Of a DNA stretch of 64,000 nt, positions 17,585 through 26,283 are shown one piece after another. The stretch is from CAZIAK01 sp964537035 (GTDB lineage: Bacteria > Planctomycetota > B15-G4), in assembly GCA_964537035.1 (NCBI GenBank), contig CAZIAK010000008.1:62001-126000 (forward strand), written 5' to 3'. A program made the translations under genes and the position numbers. Under the pieces are notes generated by a model that was not told the origin of the DNA, searched no databases, and worked only from the letters and a program-made list of their open reading frames with translations. Every line of letters starts with the position of its first letter. The stretch's first letter is position 1.

Positions 17585-18619
17585 TCAGACCCCAGCGGGT
17601 GCCGCATAGAAGTCCTTCATGTCAGCCAGGGTCTTGGCGGCCACGCCGCTCGCGTGCCCAGCCTGACCGAAGGAGATCATGCGCGCCTTGCAGACCTCGG
17701 CCATGGCGGCCCGAGCGGGCTTCAGGTAGTAGCGGGGATCAAACTCGGCGGGCCCCTCCATGAAGGCCTTGCGGATCGCGCCGGTGATGGCCAGGCGGTT
17801 GTCCGTGTCCACGTTGATCTTGCGCACGCCGTGCTGGATGCCCTCCTGGATGTCCTCGACGGGCACGCCGTAGGTCTCGGGCATCTCGCCGCCGTAGGCG
17901 TTGATGATGTCGACCAGCTCTTTCGGCACCGAGCTGCTGCCGTGCATGACCATGTGGCAGTTGGGCATGCGCTCGTGGATCTCGCGGATCACGTCCATGC
18001 GCAGCACCTTGCCCGTGGGCTTCTTCTTGAACTTGTAGGCGCCGTGGCTGGTGCCGATGGCGACGGCCAAGGCATCGCAGCCCGTCTGCTCGACGAAGTC
18101 GCCCGCCTCTTGAGGATCGGTGAGGTGGTCTTGGGCCTCTTCTTCGCTCAGGCCCGCGCCCTGGCCGTCTTCGATGCCGCCCAGACAGCCGAGTTCAGCT
18201 TCGACCGTGACGCCTCTGGCGTGGGCGTAGTCGACGACCTCCTTGGTCACCCGCACGTTGTAGTCCCAGCTCGCCGGGCTCTTGCCGTCCTCTTCGAGGG
18301 AGCCGTCCATCATCACCGAGGTGAAGCCCATCTCGATGGCGCTGATGCAGGTGGCGGGCGAGTTGCCGTGGTCTTGATGCATGGCCACGGGCAGGGTCGG
18401 GTTCAGCTCGGCCGCAGCGAGCATCAGGTGGCGCAGATAGTTGTCGTCACTGTAGGACCGGGCGCCCCGAGAGGCCTGCACGATGACCGGCGACTCGGTT
18501 TCTGCAGCCGCGGTCATGATGGCCTGGATCTGCTCCATGTTGTTGACGTTGAACGCGGCCACGCCGTAGTTGTTCTCGGCGGCATGGTCGAGCAGCACAC
18601 GCATGGGGATCAGGGCCAT
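17585..18619 (-). CDS. fba: class II fructose-1,6-bisphosphate aldolase
   Basis: 344 residues from the ATG at 18619 (GGAG about 8 nt upstream); an in-frame extension to 18712 lacks family similarity. Zn2+-dependent aldolase cleaving fructose-1,6-bisphosphate into glyceraldehyde-3-phosphate and dihydroxyacetone phosphate, acting in glycolysis, gluconeogenesis or the Calvin cycle. Motifs: MHQDHGNSP with the catalytic Asp and zinc-binding His, VEAELGCLGGIED, GTSHGAYK with a second zinc ligand, MHGSSSVPKEL, and GVRKINVDTDNR for phosphate binding. The length and the SFGQAGHASG ending fit the long class II (CbbA-type) subgroup. It stands alone between secreted-protein genes. Confidence 0.93.
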   Translation of the reverse strand: MALIPMRVLLDHAAENNYGVAAFNVNNMEQIQAIMTAAAETESPVIVQASRGARSYSDDNYLRHLMLAAAELNPTLPVAMHQDHGNSPATCISAIEMGFTSVMMDGSLEEDGKSPASWDYNVRVTKEVVDYAHARGVTVEAELGCLGGIEDGQGAGLSEEEAQDHLTDPQEAGDFVEQTGCDALAVAIGTSHGAYKFKKKPTGKVLRMDVIREIHERMPNCHMVMHGSSSVPKELVDIINAYGGEMPETYGVPVEDIQEGIQHGVRKINVDTDNRLAITGAIRKAFMEGPAEFDPRYYLKPARAAMAEVCKARMISFGQAGHASGVAAKTLADMKDFYAAPAGV

Positions 18620-18842
18620 CGGTCGAACTCCGTGGAAGGCGCCAGGGGGCCATCGCGCGGCCGTCTGGCTCGGGTGTGTGTCAGGTCGGGGGAACCTCGC
18701 CGGAGAGCTCACCGGCGGGCAACAAGCGCCCCCATGCTACTGCTCCTGCACAGGGATGGCGAGGACAGACCGCAGCCCTCTGACCACGATATCTTTCAGG
18801 CGGACCGCCGCCCTCTGGCAGCAGTGTCTGGGTTCGGCCCGC

Positions 18843-19874
18843 TCATGGCGTGACACCCAGGAGCGCGCTCGACAAGGCCACCCCGAGGCTCGCTGCCCCA
18901 TCCTGAATCGCCCATTGCACCCAGAGTTCAGTCCCCGGGGGGACACCCACGGGCATCACGAAGGGCACAGAGATCTCCCCGGACGGGCTAGTGCTCAGAA
19001 ACGCTGGCGCCAGAAAAGGGAAGGGCTTGAGCGTGCCGCCCTTGAACGGCACGGGCGCGGACGAGAGGGCCACGAACAGTCCAGCCAGGGCGATCGGGTT
19101 GGCGTTGCTCAGGTCGACCCCGTTGGCGCCGAGCGGGACTAGTCCGACCTATTCACGGACTCCTGCTGCGAACGCGTTTGCGCCTTCGTGGACTGCGTTG
19201 GAGTCCACGATGCCATCCTCAACGGGGTGGCACCCCGCCTCCGGTGCCATCGCGCCCTCCGCCTTGCCACGAAGGCGCAACCACGCTCTCGCGACGAACT
19301 CCGCGAATAGGTCGGACTAGCGTCCCCGAGGCACCACCGCCCAGCGCGTAGATCAAGCCGTTGACGTGATCCAGGGCGAGGCGGCTGATGGTGCACCAGC
19401 GGTCACGAGATCGAGCGCCGGGCAGGAGTCACCGCGCTTGATGGTGTTCGTGAGATCGGCGACGAACAGCTCGCCGGCCATCGACAGCTGCAGGTCGTTC
19501 ACGTTCGAGAGGTTGGCTGCGCACAGAGGCGCCGTGGTCCGGTTGGGCTGAATTTCAGGAATCTGCCCCGCCGCCCCCACCAACACTGCGCCGGGCTGTG
19601 AGCCCACCGCTCCCGCTGCGTCAATGAACACCGCATCGGCGTCTACGATGATGAGACCGTAGTTCTCGACCACCCCAGAGGGCTGCAACCGGCGCACGGC
19701 ACCGCTCGGCGCGCTGCTGCCCACGGAGAGATCGCCGTTGGGTGCGAAGGCGATGGCCGCTGGAGCACTCACCGTCCCCTGAAGCGTGACTGAGAAGCCG
19801 GGGACCAGCGGGTCAGCCGCCCAAGCGACACCGTTCACCACGATTACAGCGACAAGAGTCTTCAGCACCCTCAC
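18843..19874 (-). pseudogene. secreted NHL/beta-propeller-like protein, disrupted by a MITE-like insertion and a frameshift
   Basis: The 5' part (19874 to about 19398) starts MRVLKTLVAVIVVNGVAWA, a signal peptide, and continues with propeller-like strands (IAFAPNGDLSVG, NLSNVNDLQLSMAGELFVADL). Near 19395-19400 the frame breaks after LDLVTAG. The sensible continuation (ISRLALDHVNGLIYALGGG) is in another frame. It is then cut by the 184-bp inverted-repeat element at 19138-19321. The 3' part (about 19137-18843) resumes with PLGANGVDLSNANPIALAG and ends in a planctomycete-like C-terminal module (WVQWAIQDGAASLGV). The gene therefore has at least two lesions and is unlikely to be functional. The frameshift alone could be a sequencing error. 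Confidence 0.75.
19138..19321. mobile_element. MITE-like element with terminal inverted repeats inside a secreted-protein gene
   Basis: Perfect 16-bp terminal inverted repeats, CTAGTCCGACCTATTC (19139-19154) and its complement (19305-19320), continue inward as an imperfect inverted repeat to about 43 bp each side, including a perfectly shared TTGCGCCTTCGTGG. The element has no coding capacity and sits exactly where the host reading frame is interrupted. No clear target duplication is visible at the ends. No second copy was noticed in this window. Confidence 0.75.
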
Positions 19875-19878
19875 GCCT

Positions 19879-20376
19879 TCAACCCGCCGCTGCCTTGGCC
19901 TCGCGTCTGGCCAGCTTGACCACAGCCTTGAACTCGGCGGCTGTGACCGGCTGCACGCTGAGCCGGCTGCCCTTGCGCAGCAGCATCATGTCGGCCAGGG
20001 CGGGCTCTGCAGCCAGGGTCGGCCGATCGACCGGCACGGCGAAGGTCTCGACGTGGCCGATATCGACCAGCACCCAGGTCGGGTTGGCCGGGTCGGACTT
20101 GGGGTCGAAGTGGCTGTCGTTCTTGTCGAAGGCGGTGGGGTCGGGATAGCTCTCCCCCACCACTTCGGCCAGGCCCGCCACGCACATGGGCTTGGCGTTG
20201 CTGTGATAGAAGAGCACCTGGTCGCCGTCCGCCATGTCGTCGCGCATGAGGTTGCGGGCCTGGTAGTTGCGCACGCCGTCCCACATGGTCTTGCCGTCCC
20301 GCTCCAGATCATGGATCGAGTAGACGTTGGGCTCCGACTTCACCAGCCAGTAGTTGCGACGTTTCGGGTTGCTCAC
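19879..20376 (-). CDS. EVE domain protein
   Basis: 165 residues, almost entirely one EVE domain (PUA-like fold, thymocyte nuclear protein 1 family): NYWLVKSEPNVYSIHDL at the N-terminus, MWDGVRNYQARNLMRDDM, GDQVLFYHSN, GLAEVVGESYPDPTAF and VPVDRPTLAAEPALADM. EVE domains bind modified bases in RNA or DNA. Its start overlaps the oligoribonuclease stop by four bases, making it the last gene of an asnB-orn-EVE operon. The pairing with a small-RNA exonuclease fits a role in RNA metabolism. The precise ligand is unknown. Confidence 0.9.
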   Translation of the reverse strand: MSNPKRRNYWLVKSEPNVYSIHDLERDGKTMWDGVRNYQARNLMRDDMADGDQVLFYHSNAKPMCVAGLAEVVGESYPDPTAFDKNDSHFDPKSDPANPTWVLVDIGHVETFAVPVDRPTLAAEPALADMMLLRKGSRLSVQPVTAAEFKAVVKLARREAKAAAG

Positions 20377-21008
20377 GTCGGCTGCCCCGGCTTGCTCGCC
20401 TCGGCCTGGGCGGCGCCCTTGCCATCCCTGCCGTCGTGGCCCTCGGGGGCGCTCTTCGGCGGCGCCAACCAGCGCTCCTTGTAATGCTTCAGCTCGGCGA
20501 TGGACTCCTTGATGTCGCCCATGGCCCTGTGCTGATCACCCTTGCGCGGCGCACCTGAAATGGAGGCCACGTTCCAGCGGGTGGCGCATTCCTTGAACGA
20601 GCTCACGTCGATGCAGCGGTAGTGCAGAAAGCCGTCGAGCTTGGGCATCTGGATCTTCAGGAACATGCGGTCGCACCAGATCGAGTTGCCGCACAGGGGG
20701 ATCTTGCCCTGTCTGCAGTGCTGCTTCAGGAAGCCCAGGGTCTCGAGCTCGGCGTCCGCGATCGACATCGATGAGCGGCGCACCTTCTCGGTCAGCCCTG
20801 ACTTGCTGTGCATCTTCTGCACGATGGGGATCATCTTCGACAGGTCGGCGTCGCTGGCCCTGATGATGATCTCCGGCCCCTCCTCGACGATGTTCAGCTG
20901 GGCGTCGGTGAGCAGGGTGGCGATCTCGATGATCACGTTGCGCTGGGGATCGAGCCCGGTCATCTCCAGGTCCATCCAACACAGCAGGTCGTCACGAATG
21001 TCGGTCAA
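20373..21008 (-). CDS. orn: oligoribonuclease
   Basis: 211 residues; a DEDDh 3'-5' exonuclease that degrades di- to penta-ribonucleotides to mononucleotides, finishing mRNA decay and c-di-GMP (pGpG) turnover. Exo I WMDLEMTGLD (Asp13, Glu15), Exo II CGNSIWCDRMFL and Exo III HRAMGDIKESI carry the catalytic residues. The body matches the usual ~180 residues. The extra ~25-residue C-terminal tail is charged and low-complexity. The gene overlaps asnB and the EVE gene by four bases at either end, a compact coupled operon. Confidence 0.95.
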   Translation of the reverse strand: MTDIRDDLLCWMDLEMTGLDPQRNVIIEIATLLTDAQLNIVEEGPEIIIRASDADLSKMIPIVQKMHSKSGLTEKVRRSSMSIADAELETLGFLKQHCRQGKIPLCGNSIWCDRMFLKIQMPKLDGFLHYRCIDVSSFKECATRWNVASISGAPRKGDQHRAMGDIKESIAELKHYKERWLAPPKSAPEGHDGRDGKGAAQAEASKPGQPT

Positions 21009-22927
21009 CGGTTCTCCTCGGCAAGGAACCAGCGTTCAAGAACCAGCAGGGTAAACAGCAGCTCGTGGGCTGCAACCTCTCGCTGGGCATGGGCGTCGAT
21101 CAGGCGGCCCACGCCGTCGACATCGAACAGCCCCCGCTGTCGGGCAGAGGGGGACAAGAGCACCTCTTTGGCGTGACCCAGCAGCGGCCCACGAAACCAG
21201 GCGTCGAGGGGCACGCCAAAGCCCCGCTTCTTGCCCCACAGCACGTCAGACGGCAGCAGCTTGCGCAGAGCGTGGCGCAGAACCAGCTTGCCCCGTGGCT
21301 GGCCGGGGGGCTGGCCTCGGCCCTCAGCCAGCTTGAGCCGCCCCGGCAGTGACGCGGCGTACTCCATGAAGTCCCGGTCAAGAAAGGGGCTGCGAGCCTC
21401 GAGCGAATGGGCCATGGAAGCGATGTCGAGCTTCACCAGGATGTCGTCCGGGAGATAGTTCTCCACGTCGAGCACCAGGGTCTGGTTGAGCGAGAGCGAG
21501 CTGCCCCCCCGGGGGCCGTAGTGCGACGGAGTGCCCAGGCGCTCACGGCCTTCGGGGGTCATCAGGCCGGACAGCCGGGCCGTTGAGCTGGCCAGGCGCC
21601 AGAGGTGATTGCGATGGCGGGGCGCCGCGTCGAGGGCTTGAGCGAAGCGATTCAGCCGAGTCGACAACGATCGGTGACCGCCCGCGCCGAAGAGCCCGAC
21701 CAGGCTGGCCGCTCCGTGCATCGCCGCCACCAGAGGCCGTCCCAGAACGCCCCCGGACAGCTGCTCGGCCAAGGCCAGGGCCCGATAGCGGTCGTAGCCC
21801 GCGAACGACTCGTCCCCCCCATCGCCTGTGAGCACCACCTTCACCGACTCGGCGGCCAGCTCGCTCACCAGAAAGGTGGGGATGGCCGAGCTGTCCGCGA
21901 AGGGCTCGCCGTAGTGCCGGGTCAGCGAGTCGAGAATCGAGAGGGCGTCGGGGGCCACCAGCCGCTCGTGATGCTCGCTGCCCACCATGTTGGCGATCGT
22001 CCGCGCCCCCAGCCGCTCGTCGTAGGCCGGGTCGTCGAAGCCGATGGTGAAGGTCTGCACCGGCTGATCGAGCTGCCGGGACATGAGCGCCACCACCGCC
22101 GCCGAGTCGACGCCCCCGCTGAGCAAGGCCCCCACGGGCACGTCGGCCATGAGCCGCCGGGAGACGGCCCGGTCGAGACGCCCCAGGAGTTCGTCGGCGG
22201 CGTCGTCGAGCGAGGGGTAGGGCGACTCGTCCAACCCGGGGGACAGACGCCAGTAGCGGTGCAGCTTGCTCGTGCCCCGCTCCACCACAAGGGCGTGTCC
22301 CGCTGGCAGCTTCGAGGCTCCCGTCCACGCGCAGGCCGGATGAGGCACACAGCGAAAGGCCAAGAAGTCTGCCAAGGCCCCGTCGTCAGGAGTGCGATCG
22401 AGGGTCGGCTCGGCGGCCAGGGCCGAGAGCTCGCTGGCGAACACGATCGAGTCGTCAGTGGCGGCGTAGACCAGGGGCTTCTGGCCCACCCGGTCGCGAG
22501 CCAGCACCAGCCGCTGCTCGGCGCTGTCCCAGAGCGCGAAGGCGAACATGCCCTCGAGCCGGTCGAGGCATGCGGGGCCTTCTCGCTCCCAGAACTCGCG
22601 GTAGAGCGGCAGGATCACCTCGACATCACAGCCGGAGGAGAAGCGATGCCCCCGCGCCGACAGCTCGGCCCGCAGCGCTTCGTGGTTGTAGATCTCACCG
22701 TTGGCCACCAGCAGCAGCTGTCCGTCGGTGGAGACCATGGGCTGGCTGCCCCGATCGCTCAGGTCGACGATGGAGAGGCGCCGATGCCCCAGGGCCACGG
22801 GGCCGTCGACGGTCAGGCCTTGGCCGTCCGGCCCTCGGTGAGCGATGGCAGCCACCATGGCCGACACCGTGTCCTGGTCGCCAGGACGATCAGGGGAGAG
22901 CCAGAGCTTGCCCGCAATGCCGCACAC
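21005..22927 (-). CDS. asnB: asparagine synthase (glutamine-hydrolysing)
   Basis: 640 residues. MCGIAG exposes the N-terminal catalytic Cys2 of the class II glutamine amidotransferase domain (1-200: HRGPDG, NGEIYNH, DRVGQKPL). The synthase domain has the ATP pyrophosphatase loop LLSGGVDSAAV (SGGVDS at 270-275), followed by GDGGDESFAGYDRY. It uses ATP and glutamine to amidate aspartate, or another acid in secondary or surface-polymer pathways. It is 176 bp downstream of a DegT-type aminotransferase and coupled to orn. The nearby sugar-aminotransferase makes a cell-surface role possible, but AsnB for asparagine is the default reading. Confidence 0.92.
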   Translation of the reverse strand: MCGIAGKLWLSPDRPGDQDTVSAMVAAIAHRGPDGQGLTVDGPVALGHRRLSIVDLSDRGSQPMVSTDGQLLLVANGEIYNHEALRAELSARGHRFSSGCDVEVILPLYREFWEREGPACLDRLEGMFAFALWDSAEQRLVLARDRVGQKPLVYAATDDSIVFASELSALAAEPTLDRTPDDGALADFLAFRCVPHPACAWTGASKLPAGHALVVERGTSKLHRYWRLSPGLDESPYPSLDDAADELLGRLDRAVSRRLMADVPVGALLSGGVDSAAVVALMSRQLDQPVQTFTIGFDDPAYDERLGARTIANMVGSEHHERLVAPDALSILDSLTRHYGEPFADSSAIPTFLVSELAAESVKVVLTGDGGDESFAGYDRYRALALAEQLSGGVLGRPLVAAMHGAASLVGLFGAGGHRSLSTRLNRFAQALDAAPRHRNHLWRLASSTARLSGLMTPEGRERLGTPSHYGPRGGSSLSLNQTLVLDVENYLPDDILVKLDIASMAHSLEARSPFLDRDFMEYAASLPGRLKLAEGRGQPPGQPRGKLVLRHALRKLLPSDVLWGKKRGFGVPLDAWFRGPLLGHAKEVLLSPSARQRGLFDVDGVGRLIDAHAQREVAAHELLFTLLVLERWFLAEENR

Positions 22928-23103
22928 GTCGTGTCAGGCTCCGTCGATCAGCGAGGACGACGCGCGCGACGGCGACGTGCGCGGCGGCGGCCCGTGCGAG
23001 GACATCGTGCGCGAGGGCGGGGTCCGCGAAGGGTGCACACGAAGGGGCGCAACGCCTCCCCTGGCCTCAGACCGGTGCGGCAACTGGGCCAGGGGCGCGG
23101 GGC

Positions 23104-24243
23104 TCACGCTCCGAAGAACTCGCCGATCACGTCGACCACGCAGACCTTCTGCTCGTCGGTGAGCTCAGGGAAGACCGGGATCGCGATGGTCTCCAGGGCG
23201 GCCGCCTCAGACTTCGGGAAGTCTCCGACCTTGTAGCCCAGGTGGGCCAGGCAGGGCTGGGTGTGACAACCCGATGGGTAGTAGATACCGCAGCCCACGT
23301 CGTTGTCGCGCATGTGCTGGAGCAGCTCGTCCCGGGTGTCAGAGGCCACCCGAATCGTGAACTGGTTGTAGATGTGGTGCACGCCCTCGCGTACCGCAGG
23401 CAGCGCCACCACCTCGCTGAGGCCCTTGGCGGCGAACAGCTCCCGGTAGTGGTCGGCGTTGGCCCGACGTCCGGCGGCCCAGCCATCGAGGTGCGGCAGC
23501 TTCACCGAGAGCACCGCGCCCTGGATGCCGTCGAGCCTGAAGTTGCCACCCATGATGTCGTGGTGATACGCGGGCTCCATGCCGTGGTTGCGCATGATCG
23601 ACATCTTGTGGGCCAACTCGCCATCGTTGGTGGTGATGATGCCGCCGTCGCCCGCCGCACCCAGGTTCTTGCTGGGATAGAACGAGAAGCAGCCCACCGT
23701 GCCCAGGGCTCCGGCCATGACCCCGTCGCTGTCCTTCGCGCCGATGGCCTGGGCTGCATCTTCGACGATGGGCAGATCGTGCTTCGCAGCCACCGCCCTG
23801 ATCGGCGCCATGTCGGCGGTCTGGCCGAACAGGTGCACGGGCACGATCGCCTTGGTCTTCTCGGTGATCGCCGCCTCGATCTCGGTCACGTCGATGTTGT
23901 AGGTGAACGGGTCGATGTCCACGAAGACGCACTGGGCGCCCAGGCGATCGATGCAGCCAGCCGTGGCGAAGAAGGTGTAGGGCGAGGTGATCACCTCGGT
24001 GCCGGGGCCCACGCCAAGGGCCATCATGGCCACCAGCAGGGCGTCGGTGCCCGAGGACACGCCCACGGCGTGGTCTGCGCCCACGTAGGCCGCCAGCTCG
24101 CCCTCGAACTTCTGCACGAAGGGGCCGCCGATAAAGGCCATGGAATCGAGGACCTCGTTCACCGCCGCGTGCACATCGTCGCGGATCGGGGCGTACTGAG
24201 CCTTGAGGTCGAGCAGGGGCACCTTCACCCGGGTGGCCGTCAT
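23104..24243 (-). CDS. DegT/DnrJ/EryC1 family PLP-dependent aminotransferase
   Basis: 379 residues from the ATG at 24243 (the frame extends upstream without homology). Family motifs: VPLLDLKAQY at the N-terminus, GVSSGTDALLVA, VHLFGQTADM, EDAAQAIGA, and the PLP-binding Lys192 in FSFYPSKNLGAAGDGG. These enzymes aminate keto-sugars bound to nucleotides for lipopolysaccharide, glycan or antibiotic synthesis. The sequence around GCGIYYPSGCHTQPC fits the WbpE/perosamine-type branch, but the substrate cannot be named. It is upstream of asnB on the same strand. Confidence 0.9.
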   Translation of the reverse strand: MTATRVKVPLLDLKAQYAPIRDDVHAAVNEVLDSMAFIGGPFVQKFEGELAAYVGADHAVGVSSGTDALLVAMMALGVGPGTEVITSPYTFFATAGCIDRLGAQCVFVDIDPFTYNIDVTEIEAAITEKTKAIVPVHLFGQTADMAPIRAVAAKHDLPIVEDAAQAIGAKDSDGVMAGALGTVGCFSFYPSKNLGAAGDGGIITTNDGELAHKMSIMRNHGMEPAYHHDIMGGNFRLDGIQGAVLSVKLPHLDGWAAGRRANADHYRELFAAKGLSEVVALPAVREGVHHIYNQFTIRVASDTRDELLQHMRDNDVGCGIYYPSGCHTQPCLAHLGYKVGDFPKSEAAALETIAIPVFPELTDEQKVCVVDVIGEFFGA

Positions 24244-24433
24244 GGGGGTTCTCGCAGGGGGTTTGGCGCCCGTTCGGGCGCGGTTCAACCGGCCACCATA
24301 GCCAACGGGGAGCCCAGCAGCGATCATGCTCAGCCAGCCTCTGCCGGGGGCTCGGATTGCTCGACTCGATCTGCCACCATCGGGCCCCACTCGCCCTCAC
24401 CACACAGAACGTACCGGCTCCTGGAGAAGGTCC

Positions 24434-25027
24434 ATGAAGTTGCCGCTCATGTTGGTCTCCGTCGCCGTCCTCGCCTCGGTGGGCACGGTCGCTTTCGACA
24501 CGGACGACAAGGCCTTTCAGCTCTACGACGCCGCCAAGCTGGTGGCCGCCGCCGGCCTGGACGACGCCACCGCCGCCGCCTACGGGCCGATCCTCGACGA
24601 GTACCCCTACGCGCCCTTCGCCGCCGAGATCCGGGGCGAGCTGGCCAACCTGGACACCTGGATCGTGACCCTCCCGGAGGAGCAGAACGGCCTGCCCCTG
24701 CGGGATCCGCTGATCATCGAAGAGGCGCCCTGGATCGGCCCCAGCGCGGTGATGATCCTGGGGCTGCTGCTGGCCCTGTGGCTCACGGTCATGCCCAAGA
24801 CCAAGGTGCGCTCGCTGGCGGCCATCGTGCTGATCCTGGGCCTCACCGGCGCTGCCCTGGCCCAGGGCTTCATCGACCTCTCGGGCAGCGAAGACGGCGC
24901 CGGACCTTTGAGCGGCCCCATGCCCGGTGCCGAGGGTCTGGCCTACGCGTACTTCCCCTGGATCGCCGTGGGTGTGCTGGGGGCCGGGGTGCTGCTGGGA
25001 TTGGTCCCCCGGGGCAAGGACGACTGA
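24434..25027 (+). CDS. membrane protein of unknown function
   Basis: 197 residues from the ATG at 24434, with GGAGAAGG four bases upstream. A signal-like N-terminus (PLMLVSVAVLASVGTVAF) is followed by a short alpha-helical domain (about 22-95), two close membrane helices (about 100-145) and a third near the C-terminus (about 173-190) ending in basic residues. No recognised domain. It is divergent from the aminotransferase and 44 bp upstream of the Cys-repeat exported protein, possibly in one operon. Confidence 0.65.
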   Translation: MKLPLMLVSVAVLASVGTVAFDTDDKAFQLYDAAKLVAAAGLDDATAAAYGPILDEYPYAPFAAEIRGELANLDTWIVTLPEEQNGLPLRDPLIIEEAPWIGPSAVMILGLLLALWLTVMPKTKVRSLAAIVLILGLTGAALAQGFIDLSGSEDGAGPLSGPMPGAEGLAYAYFPWIAVGVLGAGVLLGLVPRGKDD

Positions 25028-25071
25028 GCGAGGGGCGGCGCACCCTGTCGCGATCTCAGCCCCCGGAGACC

Positions 25072-26160
25072 ATGATGAGCCCCCACCGTCTCGCCTTCGT
25101 CGTCGCAGCGCTCGCAGCCTCGCTCAGCGCGCCCCCAGCTTGCGCGACCCCGCCGTGTCAGCCCCTAGCTTGCGCCACCACGACCTGCTCCACCACGGCC
25201 TGCCCCACCACGGCCTGCGCCACCACGGCCTGCGCCACCACGACCTGCGCCACCACGACCTGCGCCACCGCCCATGAAGCCGGCGAGGTCACCGCCGTCT
25301 TTGGCGAAGCCCAGGCCCTCGGGCGCATCGAGTCGCCCGACCTCGACGAGCTCAGTGGCATGGAACCGTCCGCCAGCGAAGACGATCTGTACTGGGCCCA
25401 CGACGATGACTTTCCCCGGCTGTTCGCCATGACCGAGGCGGGCCAGCACATCGCCAAGATCGAGGTGACCGACACCACGAACACCGACTGGGAGGAGATG
25501 GTCGCCTACCAGGTCGACGGCCGCTCGTTCCTGCTGATCGCCGATATAGGCGGCAACAGGCTGCCCCGGCCCGACTACGACCTGATCTGCCTCGCGGAGC
25601 CTCGGCGAGATCCGCAGACGGGCCTGTATCCCACAGAGATCGCACCCGAGTGGACGGTGCACTTCAACTACCCCGACCACGAAGAGAACGTCAACTGTGA
25701 AGCGCTGGCCATCGATGTGGAGACAGCGCAGATCCTGCTGCTGACAAAGGGCAAGAGCGGGCACGACGCGGCGCAGCTCTACTCGTTGCCCCTGCCCAGC
25801 GCATCAGCCACTGGGCTGATGGCGACTTCACTCGGAGTGATCGACAGCATCACCGACTTCGTGGTGGAACGCTCCGGCATCGAAGCCAGGCCCACCGCCA
25901 TGGACATCAGCGACGACGGCAGCCTGGCGGTGGTGCTGACCTATCACCACGCCTTCGCCTTCGCACACGCCGCGGGCGAGCCCTGGTTCGACACGTTCTC
26001 CAGGACGCCCACGTTGGTCACGTTGCCGTTCATGCCCCAGGCCGAGGCGCTGTGCTTCGACCGCCACGGCGACGCGCTCATCGTCACCTCGGAGCGCCGT
26101 GGGCAGAGGCAGCACGCGCCGGTGTATCGGGTGCCGGTGGCAAGGCCAGCTCGGGGCTAG
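25072..26160 (+). CDS. exported beta-propeller-like protein with N-terminal Cys-every-fifth-residue repeats
   Basis: 362 residues, ATG at 25072 (a second Met follows). After a signal peptide (cleavage near PACA) residues about 34-66 are a pentapeptide repeat CATTT/CATTA/CPTTA, encoded by 15-bp tandem DNA repeats. This gives a Cys every five residues. The remainder looks like a WD/SdiA-regulated-type beta-propeller: DLDELSGMEPS, LYWAHDDDFPRLFAM, LLIADIGGN, NCEALAIDVETAQILLLTKG, and AEALCFDRHGDALIVTSER. Such propellers often bind or hydrolyse phosphate esters, but no catalytic assignment is possible. The Cys repeat may form disulfides or a surface-tethering rod. Confidence 0.75.
   Translation: MMSPHRLAFVVAALAASLSAPPACATPPCQPLACATTTCSTTACPTTACATTACATTTCATTTCATAHEAGEVTAVFGEAQALGRIESPDLDELSGMEPSASEDDLYWAHDDDFPRLFAMTEAGQHIAKIEVTDTTNTDWEEMVAYQVDGRSFLLIADIGGNRLPRPDYDLICLAEPRRDPQTGLYPTEIAPEWTVHFNYPDHEENVNCEALAIDVETAQILLLTKGKSGHDAAQLYSLPLPSASATGLMATSLGVIDSITDFVVERSGIEARPTAMDISDDGSLAVVLTYHHAFAFAHAAGEPWFDTFSRTPTLVTLPFMPQAEALCFDRHGDALIVTSERRGQRQHAPVYRVPVARPARG
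25171..25275 (+). repeat. 15-bp tandem repeat within exported-protein gene
   Basis: Six full units of about TGCGCCACCACGRCC plus a partial seventh, in frame, encode repeats of Cys-Ala-Thr-Thr-Thr/Ala. Copy-number change would keep the frame and alter only repeat length. Confidence 0.85.
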
Positions 26161-26283
26161 CCCGCAGGACTCGCGAGCTCGTGGTGCAGCAGCGTCCGGG
26201 TCATGTGCCGCGCAGGCTGCTGGCACCAAGTGCAGCCCCCCCCGCTGCCCTTGGCAGCCCGCGCTTGAGCTGCCGCGCGCCCC

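Noticed and set aside
22928..23103. Repetitive GC-rich stretch before asnB
   Set aside because: Runs of CGCG-rich sequence suggest imperfect repeats but unit and alignment are too irregular to call.
25165..25764. Gly-rich minus-strand protein (GAGRGGAGRGG) opposite the Cys-repeat gene
   Set aside because: It is the complement of the 15-bp repeat in the real gene, which has a signal peptide, good start and a propeller-like domain.
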